This document shows positions 1 through 6,234 of a DNA stretch of 12,271 nt, one piece after another (position 1 is the stretch's first letter; each line of letters opens with the position of its first letter). Where the stretch lies: positions 1 to 12,271 of the forward strand of contig CANRMZ010000020.1 of the NCBI GenBank assembly GCA_947631885.1, written 5' to 3'. The notes below the pieces were generated by a model. That model was not told where the DNA came from and did not search any database. It saw only the letters and a list, made by a program, of their open reading frames with translations. The position numbers and the translations under genes are program-made. This DNA is from an uncultured Bacilli bacterium. GTDB lineage: Bacteria; Bacillota_I; Bacilli_A; RF39; UBA660.

Positions 1-516
1 GATTGGCCTGTATATTCATCTATATTTGGCCACGAGATACCTGCTTTAGACTTAGCATATATTATCGCTGGCGTTTTATTTTTAATCGCTAGTCTTACCG
101 ATAAAATTGATGGTTATTTAGCTAGGAAAAATAATGAGGTTACGGATTTAGGCAAAATGCTTGATGCTATAGCGGATAAGATTTTAGTAAATGGGGTTCT
201 TATCATCTTAGCATATCAAAGAGCTATTCCCTTAGTAGTTCCTGTTGTAATAATAACAAGAGATATAATTGTTGACACTTGTAAGATGATGTCAGGAAAT
301 AAGGGTAAAGTTGTCGCTGCTTCTTGGCTTGGTAAGGTAAAAACCGCATTTATGATGACGGGTATAACTCTTACTTTATTTGGTAATTTACCTTTTTCAC
401 TAATACATTTTGATTTAGCGTTATTTTGTGTAATTATTGCTACAGTTTTAAGTGTTGTAAGTGGTTGTGATTATTACTTTAAAACAAGAGAACTATTAAC
501 TACTAAAGGGAAATAA
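1..516 (+). CDS. pgsA: CDP-diacylglycerol--glycerol-3-phosphate 3-phosphatidyltransferase, 5'-truncated by the window edge
   Basis: The frame is open from base 1, so the start lies upstream; 171 residues are visible. Residues 34-59 of the visible part carry the complete CDP-alcohol phosphatidyltransferase signature D-x2-DG-x2-AR-x8-G-x3-D-x3-D (D34, D37, G38, A41, R42, G51, D55, D59). These are the metal- and CDP-binding residues of the family. Hydrophobic segments before and after the motif fit an integral membrane enzyme. PgsA-type enzymes condense CDP-diacylglycerol with glycerol-3-phosphate to make phosphatidylglycerophosphate, the precursor of phosphatidylglycerol. Full-length members are about 180-200 residues, so only the first membrane segment is probably missing. 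PgsA is preferred over other family members (PssA, cardiolipin synthase-like) from size and the sequence around the motif, but substrate choice is inference. The frame stops just before a terminator. Confidence 0.9.
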   Translation, partial: DWPVYSSIFGHEIPALDLAYIIAGVLFLIASLTDKIDGYLARKNNEVTDLGKMLDAIADKILVNGVLIILAYQRAIPLVVPVVIITRDIIVDTCKMMSGNKGKVVAASWLGKVKTAFMMTGITLTLFGNLPFSLIHFDLALFCVIIATVLSVVSGCDYYFKTRELLTTKGK

Positions 517-534
517 ATTTTTAGAATATGCAAG

Positions 535-564
535 AATTAAGTAAGATAATTGCTTAATTTTTTT
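535..564 (+). terminator. Rho-independent terminator after pgsA
   Basis: A 10-bp stem with one G-U pair (535-544 with 550-559) and a 5-nt loop runs into a T tract at 558-564. It lies 18 bases after the pgsA stop. Confidence 0.8.
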
Positions 565-584
565 ATTAGTTAATAACGCATGGT

Positions 585-634
585 TTATGCCCATCCGCTT
601 CCATATAGTTGGCATAAGATACATCAAAAGGAGG
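585..634 (+). promoter_or_regulatory. Inverted repeat, possible -10 box and strong ribosome site upstream of the CotD-like gene
   Basis: TTATGCC (585-591) is repeated inverted as GGCATAA (611-617). The right arm overlaps TAAGAT (615-620), a plausible -10 box with no good -35 partner. The same bases, CATAAGATA (613-621), fit the sigma-K -10 pattern CATANNNTA, but I see no matching -35. The ribosome site AAAGGAGG is at 627-634, 10 bases before the ATG. The ribosome site is clear; the promoter assignment is speculative. Confidence 0.35.
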
Positions 635-644
635 ATTTACTAAA

Positions 645-923
645 ATGAATTTTGATGCAATGCCAAATTATGGTGAAGGCATGGATATGGAAGGTATGCA
701 AGGTGCTATGCCTATGGGTTGCTGTTCAAATAAACTATGTCCAGTTTATGAATGCCCAGAGGAAAAAGTTTGCCATAGATATATTTGCTATGAAGTTCCT
801 CACATCAAACCATGCAATACTAAAATAGTAAACCATCATGTTTATCGTCATACATTTACTCCAGCATTTAGTACTACTGAAGAAAATGTTGTAGAAAATG
901 TTTATGATAGAAAATGTTGTTAA
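645..923 (+). CDS. CotD-like spore coat protein, Cys- and Met-rich
   Basis: This 92-aa protein has no signal peptide or membrane segment. The first 25 residues hold seven Met and many Gly. Nine cysteines follow (26, 27, 32, 37, 43, 48, 57, 91, 92), including CC pairs near both ends. The middle reads VPHIKP (51-56), then T-K-I-VNHH (59-65) and RHTFTP (68-73). This is the order seen in Bacillus CotD coat proteins as I recall them (VPHIHP, then T-x-VNH, then an aromatic/His stretch, ending in CC). In the family such proteins are cross-linked structural parts of the inner spore coat. The gene stands alone between two terminators, with a very strong ribosome site. The CotD assignment comes from motif order only. 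Another cysteine-rich structural or metal-binding role is possible, because no other sporulation gene lies in the window. Confidence 0.65.
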   Translation: MNFDAMPNYGEGMDMEGMQGAMPMGCCSNKLCPVYECPEEKVCHRYICYEVPHIKPCNTKIVNHHVYRHTFTPAFSTTEENVVENVYDRKCC

Positions 924-947
924 ATCTCTTTTTAGAGATTTTTCTTT
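922..947 (+). terminator. Rho-independent terminator overlapping the CotD-like stop codon
   Basis: An 8-bp perfect stem (922-929 with 934-941) with a TTTT loop is followed by TTTCTTTT. The stop TAA (921-923) lies inside the left arm. Confidence 0.8.
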
Positions 948-961
948 TGGCTTAAAAAGTA

Positions 962-970
962 TGATATAAT
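962..970 (+). promoter_or_regulatory. Extended -10 promoter of the membrane-protein pair
   Basis: TGATATAAT is a TG-extended, perfect TATAAT box. No convincing -35 lies 16-18 bp upstream, as expected of extended -10 promoters. The predicted transcription start falls almost on the ribosome site AAGGAG (978-983). Confidence 0.6.
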
Positions 971-990
971 GAAAATGAAGGAGAATGAAT

Positions 991-1485
991 ATGAGATTTG
1001 CAGGAAAAGTATTTGCTTTAGTGTACTCTATTTGGATGGTATTTATTTTGCTAGCCTTTATGACTTTATTTTTTACTAGAACAGTACTTAGTGAAAAATT
1101 TTTAGCAGCATCCCTTAGTAAACTTGACTATGGAGCTATAACGGTAAAAGCATTAGGATTAGATGAACTCGCAGAGAAATATGGTAAAGATGCAACTTTT
1201 GAAGATGTAATAACAACAGAACTAGAAAACTTAGGAATTGATACCGAAACAGCAGATAAAATATTTAATGATAAAAACTTACAAGAATTTATTGGCGGTA
1301 TGGCAAGTGAATTAATTGACGCTGGGGTAAATAGTACGGAATTAGATGAAGTGACGGAAACAGAAATTGAAGATGCTTTAGGTGTTCTTGACTTATCAAA
1401 AGAAAATTACCAAAAAGTGACAGATTATATAAATGACTTCATAGTAGGTTTTAATAAGGAGATTAAAAATGGAAGCGGCGTATAA
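991..1485 (+). CDS. Membrane-anchored protein, first of an overlapping pair
   Basis: I do not recognise a named family. The 164-aa protein begins with one strong membrane segment (about residues 5-28). A roughly 135-residue acidic, helix-rich region follows, predicted to lie outside the membrane, and there is no second membrane segment. I start it at ATG 991 rather than the ATG six bases upstream: AAGGAG at 978-983 is 7 bases from 991 but only 1 base from 985. The last 17 bases overlap the next gene, whose product supplies three membrane helices. Read together, the two have the topology of a four-helix membrane protein with one large external domain after helix 1. They probably act as one complex or derive from one split ancestor. 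The function is unknown. Confidence 0.75.
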   Translation: MRFAGKVFALVYSIWMVFILLAFMTLFFTRTVLSEKFLAASLSKLDYGAITVKALGLDELAEKYGKDATFEDVITTELENLGIDTETADKIFNDKNLQEFIGGMASELIDAGVNSTELDEVTETEIEDALGVLDLSKENYQKVTDYINDFIVGFNKEIKNGSGV

Positions 1486-1939
1486 TTTTTTGACAGGTCC
1501 TAACCTTATATTATGTTTTATTGCCTTTATGTTGGCATCTTATATTCTTTTAGGATTATTGACATGGAGTTTTGTAAGACCTTTGAAATATATAGGTGTT
1601 ACCTCTATTATAACGGGTATTATTACTTTAAGTTTAAAGGGCGGGGTTTATTTAACTGTTAACTATTTTGCTAGGGATGAACTAGAGTTATTTAAGCCTT
1701 TCCTTGATGAGTGTGGAAATCTTTTTGCTATCATTGGCACCATATTTATTGCTTCAGGTATTATTTTAATAGTCATTCATAAAATAATCGATTACTTTTA
1801 TCAAAAGAATATGAAAGAAAAGACAAAAACTACTGAAACAAAGAAAGCCGAAACTAAAACGCAAGAAGAGCGTACTGAAAAAAACGAAAACGTTATTGAA
1901 AAGAAAACAAATAAAGTAAAAAAAGAAGAAAATCTCTAA
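1469..1939 (+). CDS. Three-helix membrane protein with charged C-terminal tail, second of the overlapping pair
   Basis: The 156-aa product has hydrophobic segments near residues 13-36, 40-60 and 84-106. From about residue 112 it is an almost purely charged Lys/Glu/Thr tail with no fold-like pattern, probably cytoplasmic and disordered. It starts inside the preceding gene, in a different frame. It has its own ribosome site AAGGAG (1456-1461) 7 bases before the ATG, so translational coupling is likely and a frameshift is not needed to express it. The tail is encoded by A-rich sequence that runs directly into the terminator. No family is recognised. The partnership with the upstream gene is inferred from overlap and complementary topology. 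Confidence 0.75.
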   Translation: MEAAYNFLTGPNLILCFIAFMLASYILLGLLTWSFVRPLKYIGVTSIITGIITLSLKGGVYLTVNYFARDELELFKPFLDECGNLFAIIGTIFIASGIILIVIHKIIDYFYQKNMKEKTKTTETKKAETKTQEERTEKNENVIEKKTNKVKKEENL

Positions 1940-1956
1940 TAAAAAAGGGATTTTTT
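1929..1956 (+). terminator. Rho-independent terminator of the membrane-protein pair
   Basis: A 9-bp stem with one G-U pair (1929-1937 with 1946-1954) and an 8-nt A-rich loop is followed by more T. The stem begins inside the last codons of the upstream gene. Confidence 0.65.
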
Positions 1957-1969
1957 AATGCTTAAAACT

Positions 1970-1997
1970 TTGAGCTAGAGGCCATAAGTGATATAAT
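1970..1997 (+). promoter_or_regulatory. Promoter of the 2017-5225 operon
   Basis: TTGAGC (1970-1975), a 16-bp spacer and TATAAT (1992-1997), extended by TG at 1989-1990. The predicted transcription start, about 2004, lies after ATG 2002. That rules out 2002 as an ordinary start codon for the next gene. Confidence 0.7.
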
Positions 1998-2016
1998 ATT
2001 TATGAGGAAAGTAGTA

Positions 2017-3006
2017 ATGAATTTAAAAAATAATAAACTGGTTTCATATAGTGATTATTTAAATAAGTTAACTAAAAAAGAGCTAACCTCTCTTTTAAAT
2101 GCAGTTGAAATTCAGTATGATTCCAAAGTTAAAACTTCAGAATTGGTTACTTTATTCCTCGATGAACTTGATGATATAGTGGGTAAAATATTAAATTACT
2201 TTACTTTAATTGATTATAGAATTTTAAAATTGGTTTTAAAGAAAAAAGGCCGTGTTAAAATAAGAACCAATGTTAGTTTAATGGAATTTTGTGAAATGCT
2301 TACTAATAAGCACTTAATGTATAAGATAGATGATAAAACATATATACTCTTTAAAGAAGTTTATAGAGAATTTAAGAGTAAAGCATTCCAAAAGAAGGTT
2401 ATTAAAAAATGCCAAAAAAATAGTGATGAACTTTATCTCATATTAGGAGCTGTATTAGGATATGGAGCCATTTCTCTAAAGGACTTTTATCTTATTTATA
2501 GTGAAAAATATGAAATATTTGAAAAAGATTTAAAAGAGGATCTTCTTAGCTTAAAAAAATATAGTAATGCCTTTATTACATATGAAGAAAAAGATACTTT
2601 TTACATAGCGGATAAGAAAATAAAAAACATAAAAGAATGTAAGAAGTACGCTGATAAAAAGGACAGGAAGCCATATAGCTTCGAGGATATTAAAAATCTA
2701 TATACTTTAAATTATCTAAAAAAATACAAAAGTTATAGAAAGTTAAAAAAATTTATTACTTCAAGTTATTATATAGAAAAAAACAATTACCATATTGTTG
2801 CTCAAAAAGTTATTATCCCATTTATTGAGGAATATCAAGTAGATAAAAATACTGCCAATAAAATGCTAGATAGTCTTATAGACAACTATTTTGAGTTTAA
2901 CTCTAATAAGTATAAAGATAAGTTAATGGCTTTAATTAATGATATGGTTAAAGATTATCCAAATTGGAATTTAAAAGGATATAGTGAAAGGGAAAAAGAA
3001 AAATGA
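2017..3006 (+). CDS. Unrecognised basic cytoplasmic protein
   Basis: This 329-aa protein is very rich in Lys, Tyr, Leu and Ile. It has no membrane segment, no cysteine cluster and no motif I can name. Repeated helix-sized amphipathic stretches suggest an all-helical protein. Residues about 10-50 (a KLTKKELTSLL-type helix followed by a second one) have the feel of a small helical N-terminal domain, but I would not assign a DNA-binding role. An ATG at 2002 is rejected because it sits 5 bases after the -10 box. GAGGAAAG (2004-2011) lies 5 bases before ATG 2017 and is a proper ribosome site. It is first in a tight operon: its TGA stop overlaps the ATG of the next gene (ATGA, 3003-3006), and the third gene encodes a nuclease-like protein. 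A link to nucleic acid processing is only suggested by that context. Confidence 0.75.
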   Translation: MNLKNNKLVSYSDYLNKLTKKELTSLLNAVEIQYDSKVKTSELVTLFLDELDDIVGKILNYFTLIDYRILKLVLKKKGRVKIRTNVSLMEFCEMLTNKHLMYKIDDKTYILFKEVYREFKSKAFQKKVIKKCQKNSDELYLILGAVLGYGAISLKDFYLIYSEKYEIFEKDLKEDLLSLKKYSNAFITYEEKDTFYIADKKIKNIKECKKYADKKDRKPYSFEDIKNLYTLNYLKKYKSYRKLKKFITSSYYIEKNNYHIVAQKVIIPFIEEYQVDKNTANKMLDSLIDNYFEFNSNKYKDKLMALINDMVKDYPNWNLKGYSEREKEK

Positions 3007-3374
3007 AAAAGAATATTTATTTATATGCCTTTATTGGGGTAATGACATTGTTTACAATAGCTTTTTTTGCGGCAGCAATTAGATCAAGCTATGCTTTTCC
3101 AACAGGCAAAGAGAATACTCGTTATGAGGAAAAGATGAATATTATTAAGAAGTGTGCGGAAACTTATGGTGAAGAAAATCCTGATCTATTTAAGGAAGAT
3201 GAGAATATTTATATAACTGTTGATGAACTTGTAAAATTAAATTATTTGATTGCAGATAATGATGAAGGTGAAGTTAAAGATCCTTCCAGTGAAGTAAAAA
3301 CTCTTAATGATATAAAGATAAGAATAACTAGTAAAGATGGCAAAATAACAACTAAAATAATTGATAAGGGATAA
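3003..3374 (+). CDS. Small membrane-anchored protein with extracytoplasmic domain
   Basis: This 123-aa protein has one N-terminal membrane segment (about residues 5-27) ending in small residues, then S-Y-A-F-P, which could be a signal-peptide cleavage region. The remaining 95 residues are soluble, acidic and probably outside the cell. The ITVDELVKLNYLI region (about 71-83), followed by DP and a short beta-like end, resembles C-terminal regions of small exported prepilin-like proteins I have seen in uncultured Firmicutes. The classic type IV pilin N-terminus (GFTLIE) is absent, so I do not call it a pilin. It is translationally coupled to the gene before it, and 3 bases separate it from the next gene. 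Function unknown. Confidence 0.7.
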   Translation: MKKNIYLYAFIGVMTLFTIAFFAAAIRSSYAFPTGKENTRYEEKMNIIKKCAETYGEENPDLFKEDENIYITVDELVKLNYLIADNDEGEVKDPSSEVKTLNDIKIRITSKDGKITTKIIDKG

Positions 3375-3377
3375 AAA

Positions 3378-5225
3378 ATGGCCATTACTAAGACTAACTT
3401 TATTAACTATACTAGATGTCCTAGATATGCTTCTTTAGATGACTTAAGAAAAGATAAGCTCATGTCTGCTATTTCTTATGAAAAGTATAAAGAAGAGGAA
3501 CTTGAAGATCAAAAAAGAGAATTACTATCAGGCATGTTTGAAGATGAAGAATATGAAGTAGATTTAACTAAAGATATTAATCCTCAGATGCAAGCCATGA
3601 TGCCTTATTATAAACAAGTTGAGATTGAGGCTGGTTTAATAACCGAAAAATATTTTCCTGGCTTAAATATTTATGCTGAGAAAACGCAAGATCAACAATT
3701 TTTTGAGTGTATTATAAATAATATTAAGTATGTGTGCTATGTCGATATTTATAATGAACATGAAGATAATATTAATATTATTGAAGTAAAAGCTACAACA
3801 ACCCAAAAATATGAAGAGCTAATGGCAGGCCCTAGAGGTGGGGATAAGTATAGTATTTTCTATAAGATTAATAATGTTCTTTATTTAAAAGATGAAGTTC
3901 CTGGCTATAATTTAGCTGATGAAATGGACTATTTAGATTTCAAGAAGAAAAGAGATAAATTATTTGATCGCTATTCTGATGTTGGTACTTATGTTTTCGA
4001 TTTAGCCGTTCAAAGATACATAATTGAGCATGATTATAAGCAAAATAATAATGAAGCTGCTATAGATAAGACAAAATATTATTTGGCGGTTTTAAATTCT
4101 AACTATGTTTACGATGGCAGTGGCGAGTATCATGAAATTGATGGACAGGAGTTAATTACCTTTATTGACTTAACTAAGGTTACTAAAGAATATCAAGAAA
4201 GAATTGATACTTATCGCAAAAGTTTAGAATTATATATTGATAATAGTGATGCTAAAAAGTGTCCTTTGGGGATATGGTGCTGTCGTAAAAAATCTAAAGA
4301 ATGCATATACTTTAAAACAGTATGTGGTAAAGATATTCCTGCGAAAAATTCAGTATTTAGCTATCTTAATTGTCATATGTTTAAAGATGATAATGGAGAT
4401 AGTCATGAATGTATTGATTTAGTCAATGATGGTTATCTAAATATGATGGATATACCTGCTTCTTGGATAAAAAGCAAGAAACATGAAATTCAAAGAGATT
4501 GTTTATCTTTTGATAGGGTATATATTGATAAAGAAAAGATTGCCGCGGGTATCAATACCTTAAAATACCCAATTTATCACTTGGATTTTGAAACATTTCC
4601 TTGTCCACTGCCTAGATTCTGGGGTGAAAAGCCATATACTCAATCACCATTTGAATTTTCTTTACATATTGAAAGAGAGCCCGGTAAATGTGATAAAGAC
4701 AAAGATAATTATGTTTTCCTAGCTAAAACCTTTGGTGATGAAAGAGAAGCTATGGCTAAAGCTTTAGTAGAACATATTGATGGTAGTAAGGGAACAATGT
4801 TTGCTCAAAACTATTCTTTTGAGAAAGCATGCCTTAAGAACCTAGCTACTTTATTCCCTGAATATAGGAATAGATTATTAGAAATAAGAAATAATGCAGC
4901 TGATTTACTTTGGCTTGTCAATACAAACAAGGAACTATACACTGATCTTGGCTTTGATAAGGAAAGAGTTTCACTTCCCAACTACTATAATAAGAATTTA
5001 AGTGGTAGTTATTCTATTAAAAAAACACTTCCTGTTTTTTCGGATTTATCTTATGCGAATCTTGATGTTAAAAATGGAATGGAAGCAATCTTAGCATATT
5101 CCTTGTATCCAACAATGTCTAAAGAAGAATATAATCTTAAATATGATGCTTTAGTAACGTATTGTAAGCAAGACACTTGGGCTATGGTCGTTATACTACA
5201 GGCTTTACGAGAACTTGTAAAATAG
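3378..5225 (+). CDS. DUF2779 protein: PD-(D/E)XK/Fe-S nuclease-like half plus DEDDy exonuclease-like half
   Basis: The 615-aa protein has two nuclease-like parts. The N-terminal half has Cys14, then D123 (YVDIY) and E136-x-K138 (IIEVKAT). This is the D...ExK core of PD-(D/E)XK enzymes of the RecB/Cas4 type. Cysteines 295, 301, 302, 309 and 316 follow; with Cys14 they fit the one-plus-three cysteine layout of AddB/Cas4 iron-sulfur nucleases. The C-terminal half (about 398-613) matches the DUF2779 pattern as I know it: HLDFETF (D403, E405) as an Exo I motif, NYSFEK (478-483), DLL (509-511), GSYSIKKTLP (543-552) and YCKQD (Y595, D599) as a YxxxD Exo III motif. The predicted role is nucleic acid processing or repair, but the substrate is unknown. 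The ribosome site AAGGG (3366-3370) lies inside the end of the upstream gene. It is last in its operon, with no clear terminator after it. Confidence 0.85.
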   Translation: MAITKTNFINYTRCPRYASLDDLRKDKLMSAISYEKYKEEELEDQKRELLSGMFEDEEYEVDLTKDINPQMQAMMPYYKQVEIEAGLITEKYFPGLNIYAEKTQDQQFFECIINNIKYVCYVDIYNEHEDNINIIEVKATTTQKYEELMAGPRGGDKYSIFYKINNVLYLKDEVPGYNLADEMDYLDFKKKRDKLFDRYSDVGTYVFDLAVQRYIIEHDYKQNNNEAAIDKTKYYLAVLNSNYVYDGSGEYHEIDGQELITFIDLTKVTKEYQERIDTYRKSLELYIDNSDAKKCPLGIWCCRKKSKECIYFKTVCGKDIPAKNSVFSYLNCHMFKDDNGDSHECIDLVNDGYLNMMDIPASWIKSKKHEIQRDCLSFDRVYIDKEKIAAGINTLKYPIYHLDFETFPCPLPRFWGEKPYTQSPFEFSLHIEREPGKCDKDKDNYVFLAKTFGDEREAMAKALVEHIDGSKGTMFAQNYSFEKACLKNLATLFPEYRNRLLEIRNNAADLLWLVNTNKELYTDLGFDKERVSLPNYYNKNLSGSYSIKKTLPVFSDLSYANLDVKNGMEAILAYSLYPTMSKEEYNLKYDALVTYCKQDTWAMVVILQALRELVK

Positions 5226-5248
5226 CTGTATATTTTAAGTAAAATAGG

Positions 5249-5283
5249 TTGAACAGTAATAGTAAAATTGGGTATGATATTAT
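5249..5283 (+). promoter_or_regulatory. Probable rpoZ promoter
   Basis: TTGAAC (5249-5254) can pair with TATGAT (5273-5278) over an 18-bp spacer. Alternatively, an extended -10 TGATATTAT (5275-5283) acts on its own. The ribosome site AAGGGAG (5287-5293) follows immediately. Confidence 0.45.
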
Positions 5284-5302
5284 TGTAAGGGAGATGATAT
5301 AA

Positions 5303-5503
5303 ATGTTATACCCATCTATAGACAAGATATTAACCAAAGTAGATTCTAAGTATTTGCTTGTTCATGCTGTAGCTATAAGAAGTAAGCAAATGATTGAATA
5401 TAATCATTTTCAAATGAAGGAAGCAGAGTATAAAAACAAAAAAGAAATTGGTAGAGCTTTAGAAGAAATTGATAAGGGTCTAGTAACAATCGTAAAAAAA
5501 TAA
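5303..5503 (+). CDS. rpoZ: DNA-directed RNA polymerase omega subunit
   Basis: The 66-aa protein has the conserved omega N-terminus MLYPSIDKIL (compare Firmicutes ML-x-PSID-x-LL), then DSKYLLVHAVAIRSKQM (residues 14-30), where the family has DSKY-x-LV-x-x-x-AKRAR. The IGRALEEIDKG stretch (about 49-59) corresponds to the family's VG-x-ALEEI-x-x-GK. Omega binds the beta-prime subunit and aids core polymerase assembly. The length is normal for Firmicutes. The ribosome site AAGGGAG is 9 bases from the ATG. In many Firmicutes rpoZ sits beside gmk and coaBC. Here it stands alone, between a nuclease-like gene and a tRNA gene, with its own promoter. Confidence 0.9.
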   Translation: MLYPSIDKILTKVDSKYLLVHAVAIRSKQMIEYNHFQMKEAEYKNKKEIGRALEEIDKGLVTIVKK

Positions 5504-5511
5504 ATAAAATT

Positions 5512-5548
5512 CTTGATTATCTTATTTTTGTGTGGTAAGATAATTAAG
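5512..5548 (+). promoter_or_regulatory. tRNA-Ala promoter built into a 13-bp inverted repeat
   Basis: TTGATT (5513-5518), a 17-bp spacer and TAAGAT (5536-5541), with TGTGG just before the -10. This is the layout of strong stable-RNA promoters; transcription would start just before the tRNA. The same bases form an inverted repeat (5512-5524 with 5536-5548; one pair is G-U in RNA) around an 11-nt loop. With no T run after it on this strand, it is not a good rpoZ terminator. Confidence 0.6.
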
Positions 5549-5553
5549 TCATT

Positions 5554-5630
5554 GGGGAATTAGCTCAGCTGGCTAGAGCACCTGCCCTGCACGCAGGGGG
5601 TCAAGGGTTCGAATCCCTTATTCTCCACCA
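5554..5630 (+). tRNA. tRNA-Ala(UGC)
   Basis: A 77-nt cloverleaf. The acceptor stem 5554-5560 pairs with the seven bases before ACCA (one G-U). The D arm is GCTC/GAGC with GG in the loop. The anticodon stem CCTGC/GCAGG encloses loop CCTGCAC with anticodon TGC. The T arm AAGGG/CCCTT has a normal TTCGAAT loop. CCA is encoded. All invariant positions are normal, unlike the tRNA-Thr further on. Confidence 0.97.
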
Positions 5631-5640
5631 TATTGATTAC

Positions 5641-5664
5641 AAAGGCTCGTTATGAGTCTTTTTT
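5641..5664 (+). terminator. Terminator after tRNA-Ala
   Basis: An 8-bp stem with one G-U pair (5641-5648 with 5654-5661), a 5-nt loop and a T run to 5664. Confidence 0.75.
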
Positions 5665-5689
5665 ATTTAAAAGATAAAAAGGAGTATAT

Positions 5690-6196
5690 ATGAGAAAATT
5701 AGGACCACGTAATCCTATCGTTTATCGTATTTTGATTATTGCTTTTTGCGTAATTTTTGCTATAGGGGTTGTTATTTTTGCTGTTGTTAAAATAAATAAT
5801 TCTAATGCCTTGAATTATGACATCGGTGAAAGAGATATGAATAAAATTTATAATGATATCATTATCAGAAGTTATGAAGAATATAAAAAAGTGTTAGAGA
5901 ATTATGAGATAGCTAGTGACTTAAGACCTGAAGACTTTGATAATAATTATTATTTAGTATCTTTCCAAGAATTTGATGAATGTTCTGAGGCAAAAAGAAA
6001 GCAAGTTGGGAAAGTAAACGTTAGTGATAATGTTATCGAAGTAGAATTTAAGAGATACAATAAATGCGGCTGGTGTAAAAGCCATATGATTTTATATCTA
6101 ATTAAAATTGATAAAATAAAAGAGGTCACAGATGTTAGAATAAACTATACATATACCGATGATAGAACCGTCAATTGTGGCAATGCTTTAGAGTAA
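5690..6196 (+). CDS. Membrane-anchored extracytoplasmic protein with CxxC motif
   Basis: This 168-aa protein has a basic N-terminus, one membrane segment (about residues 13-34) and a roughly 130-residue external domain. I know no family name. The domain has four cysteines: C97 in DECSE, the C125-G-W-C128 pair, and C163 near the end. A region of alternating beta-like strands (NYYLVSF; VIEVEFKRY; MILYLIKID) surrounds the CxxC. The pattern suggests a small beta-rich domain with disulfides or a bound metal, not a thioredoxin fold. The ribosome site AAGGAG (5679-5684) is 5 bases before the ATG. It follows the tRNA-Ala terminator and precedes the thrS promoter with no terminator between, so readthrough into the T-box leader is possible. 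Confidence 0.75.
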   Translation: MRKLGPRNPIVYRILIIAFCVIFAIGVVIFAVVKINNSNALNYDIGERDMNKIYNDIIIRSYEEYKKVLENYEIASDLRPEDFDNNYYLVSFQEFDECSEAKRKQVGKVNVSDNVIEVEFKRYNKCGWCKSHMILYLIKIDKIKEVTDVRINYTYTDDRTVNCGNALE

Positions 6197-6200
6197 ATTC

Positions 6201-6228
6201 TTGACAAAAGTTTGAAAAGTGCTAAAAT
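6201..6228 (+). promoter_or_regulatory. Strong promoter of the T-box/thrS operon
   Basis: A perfect -35 TTGACA (6201-6206), a 16-bp spacer and TAAAAT (6223-6228) extended by TG (6220-6221). Transcription should begin near 6235. The -35 starts 4 bases after the stop codon of the upstream gene. Confidence 0.85.
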
Positions 6229-6234
6229 TGGTGT

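Noticed and set aside
985..990. ATG 985 as start of the first membrane protein
   Set aside because: Only one base separates it from AAGGAG; ATG 991 has the correct spacing.
1469..1485. Programmed frameshift joining the two membrane-protein genes
   Set aside because: No slippery sequence is evident and the second gene has its own well-spaced ribosome site; coupling is the simpler explanation.
2002..2016. ATG 2002 as start of the 329-aa protein
   Set aside because: It is 5 bases after the TATAAT box and before the likely transcription start; ATG 2017 has a proper ribosome site.
4237..4422. Open frame of 61 codons on the plus strand inside the DUF2779 gene
   Set aside because: It lies in another frame of a well-supported gene, has no ribosome site and shows no protein-like pattern.
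5231..5246. Hairpin TATTTT/AAAATA as terminator of the DUF2779 operon
   Set aside because: The stem is only A-T pairs and no T run follows it.
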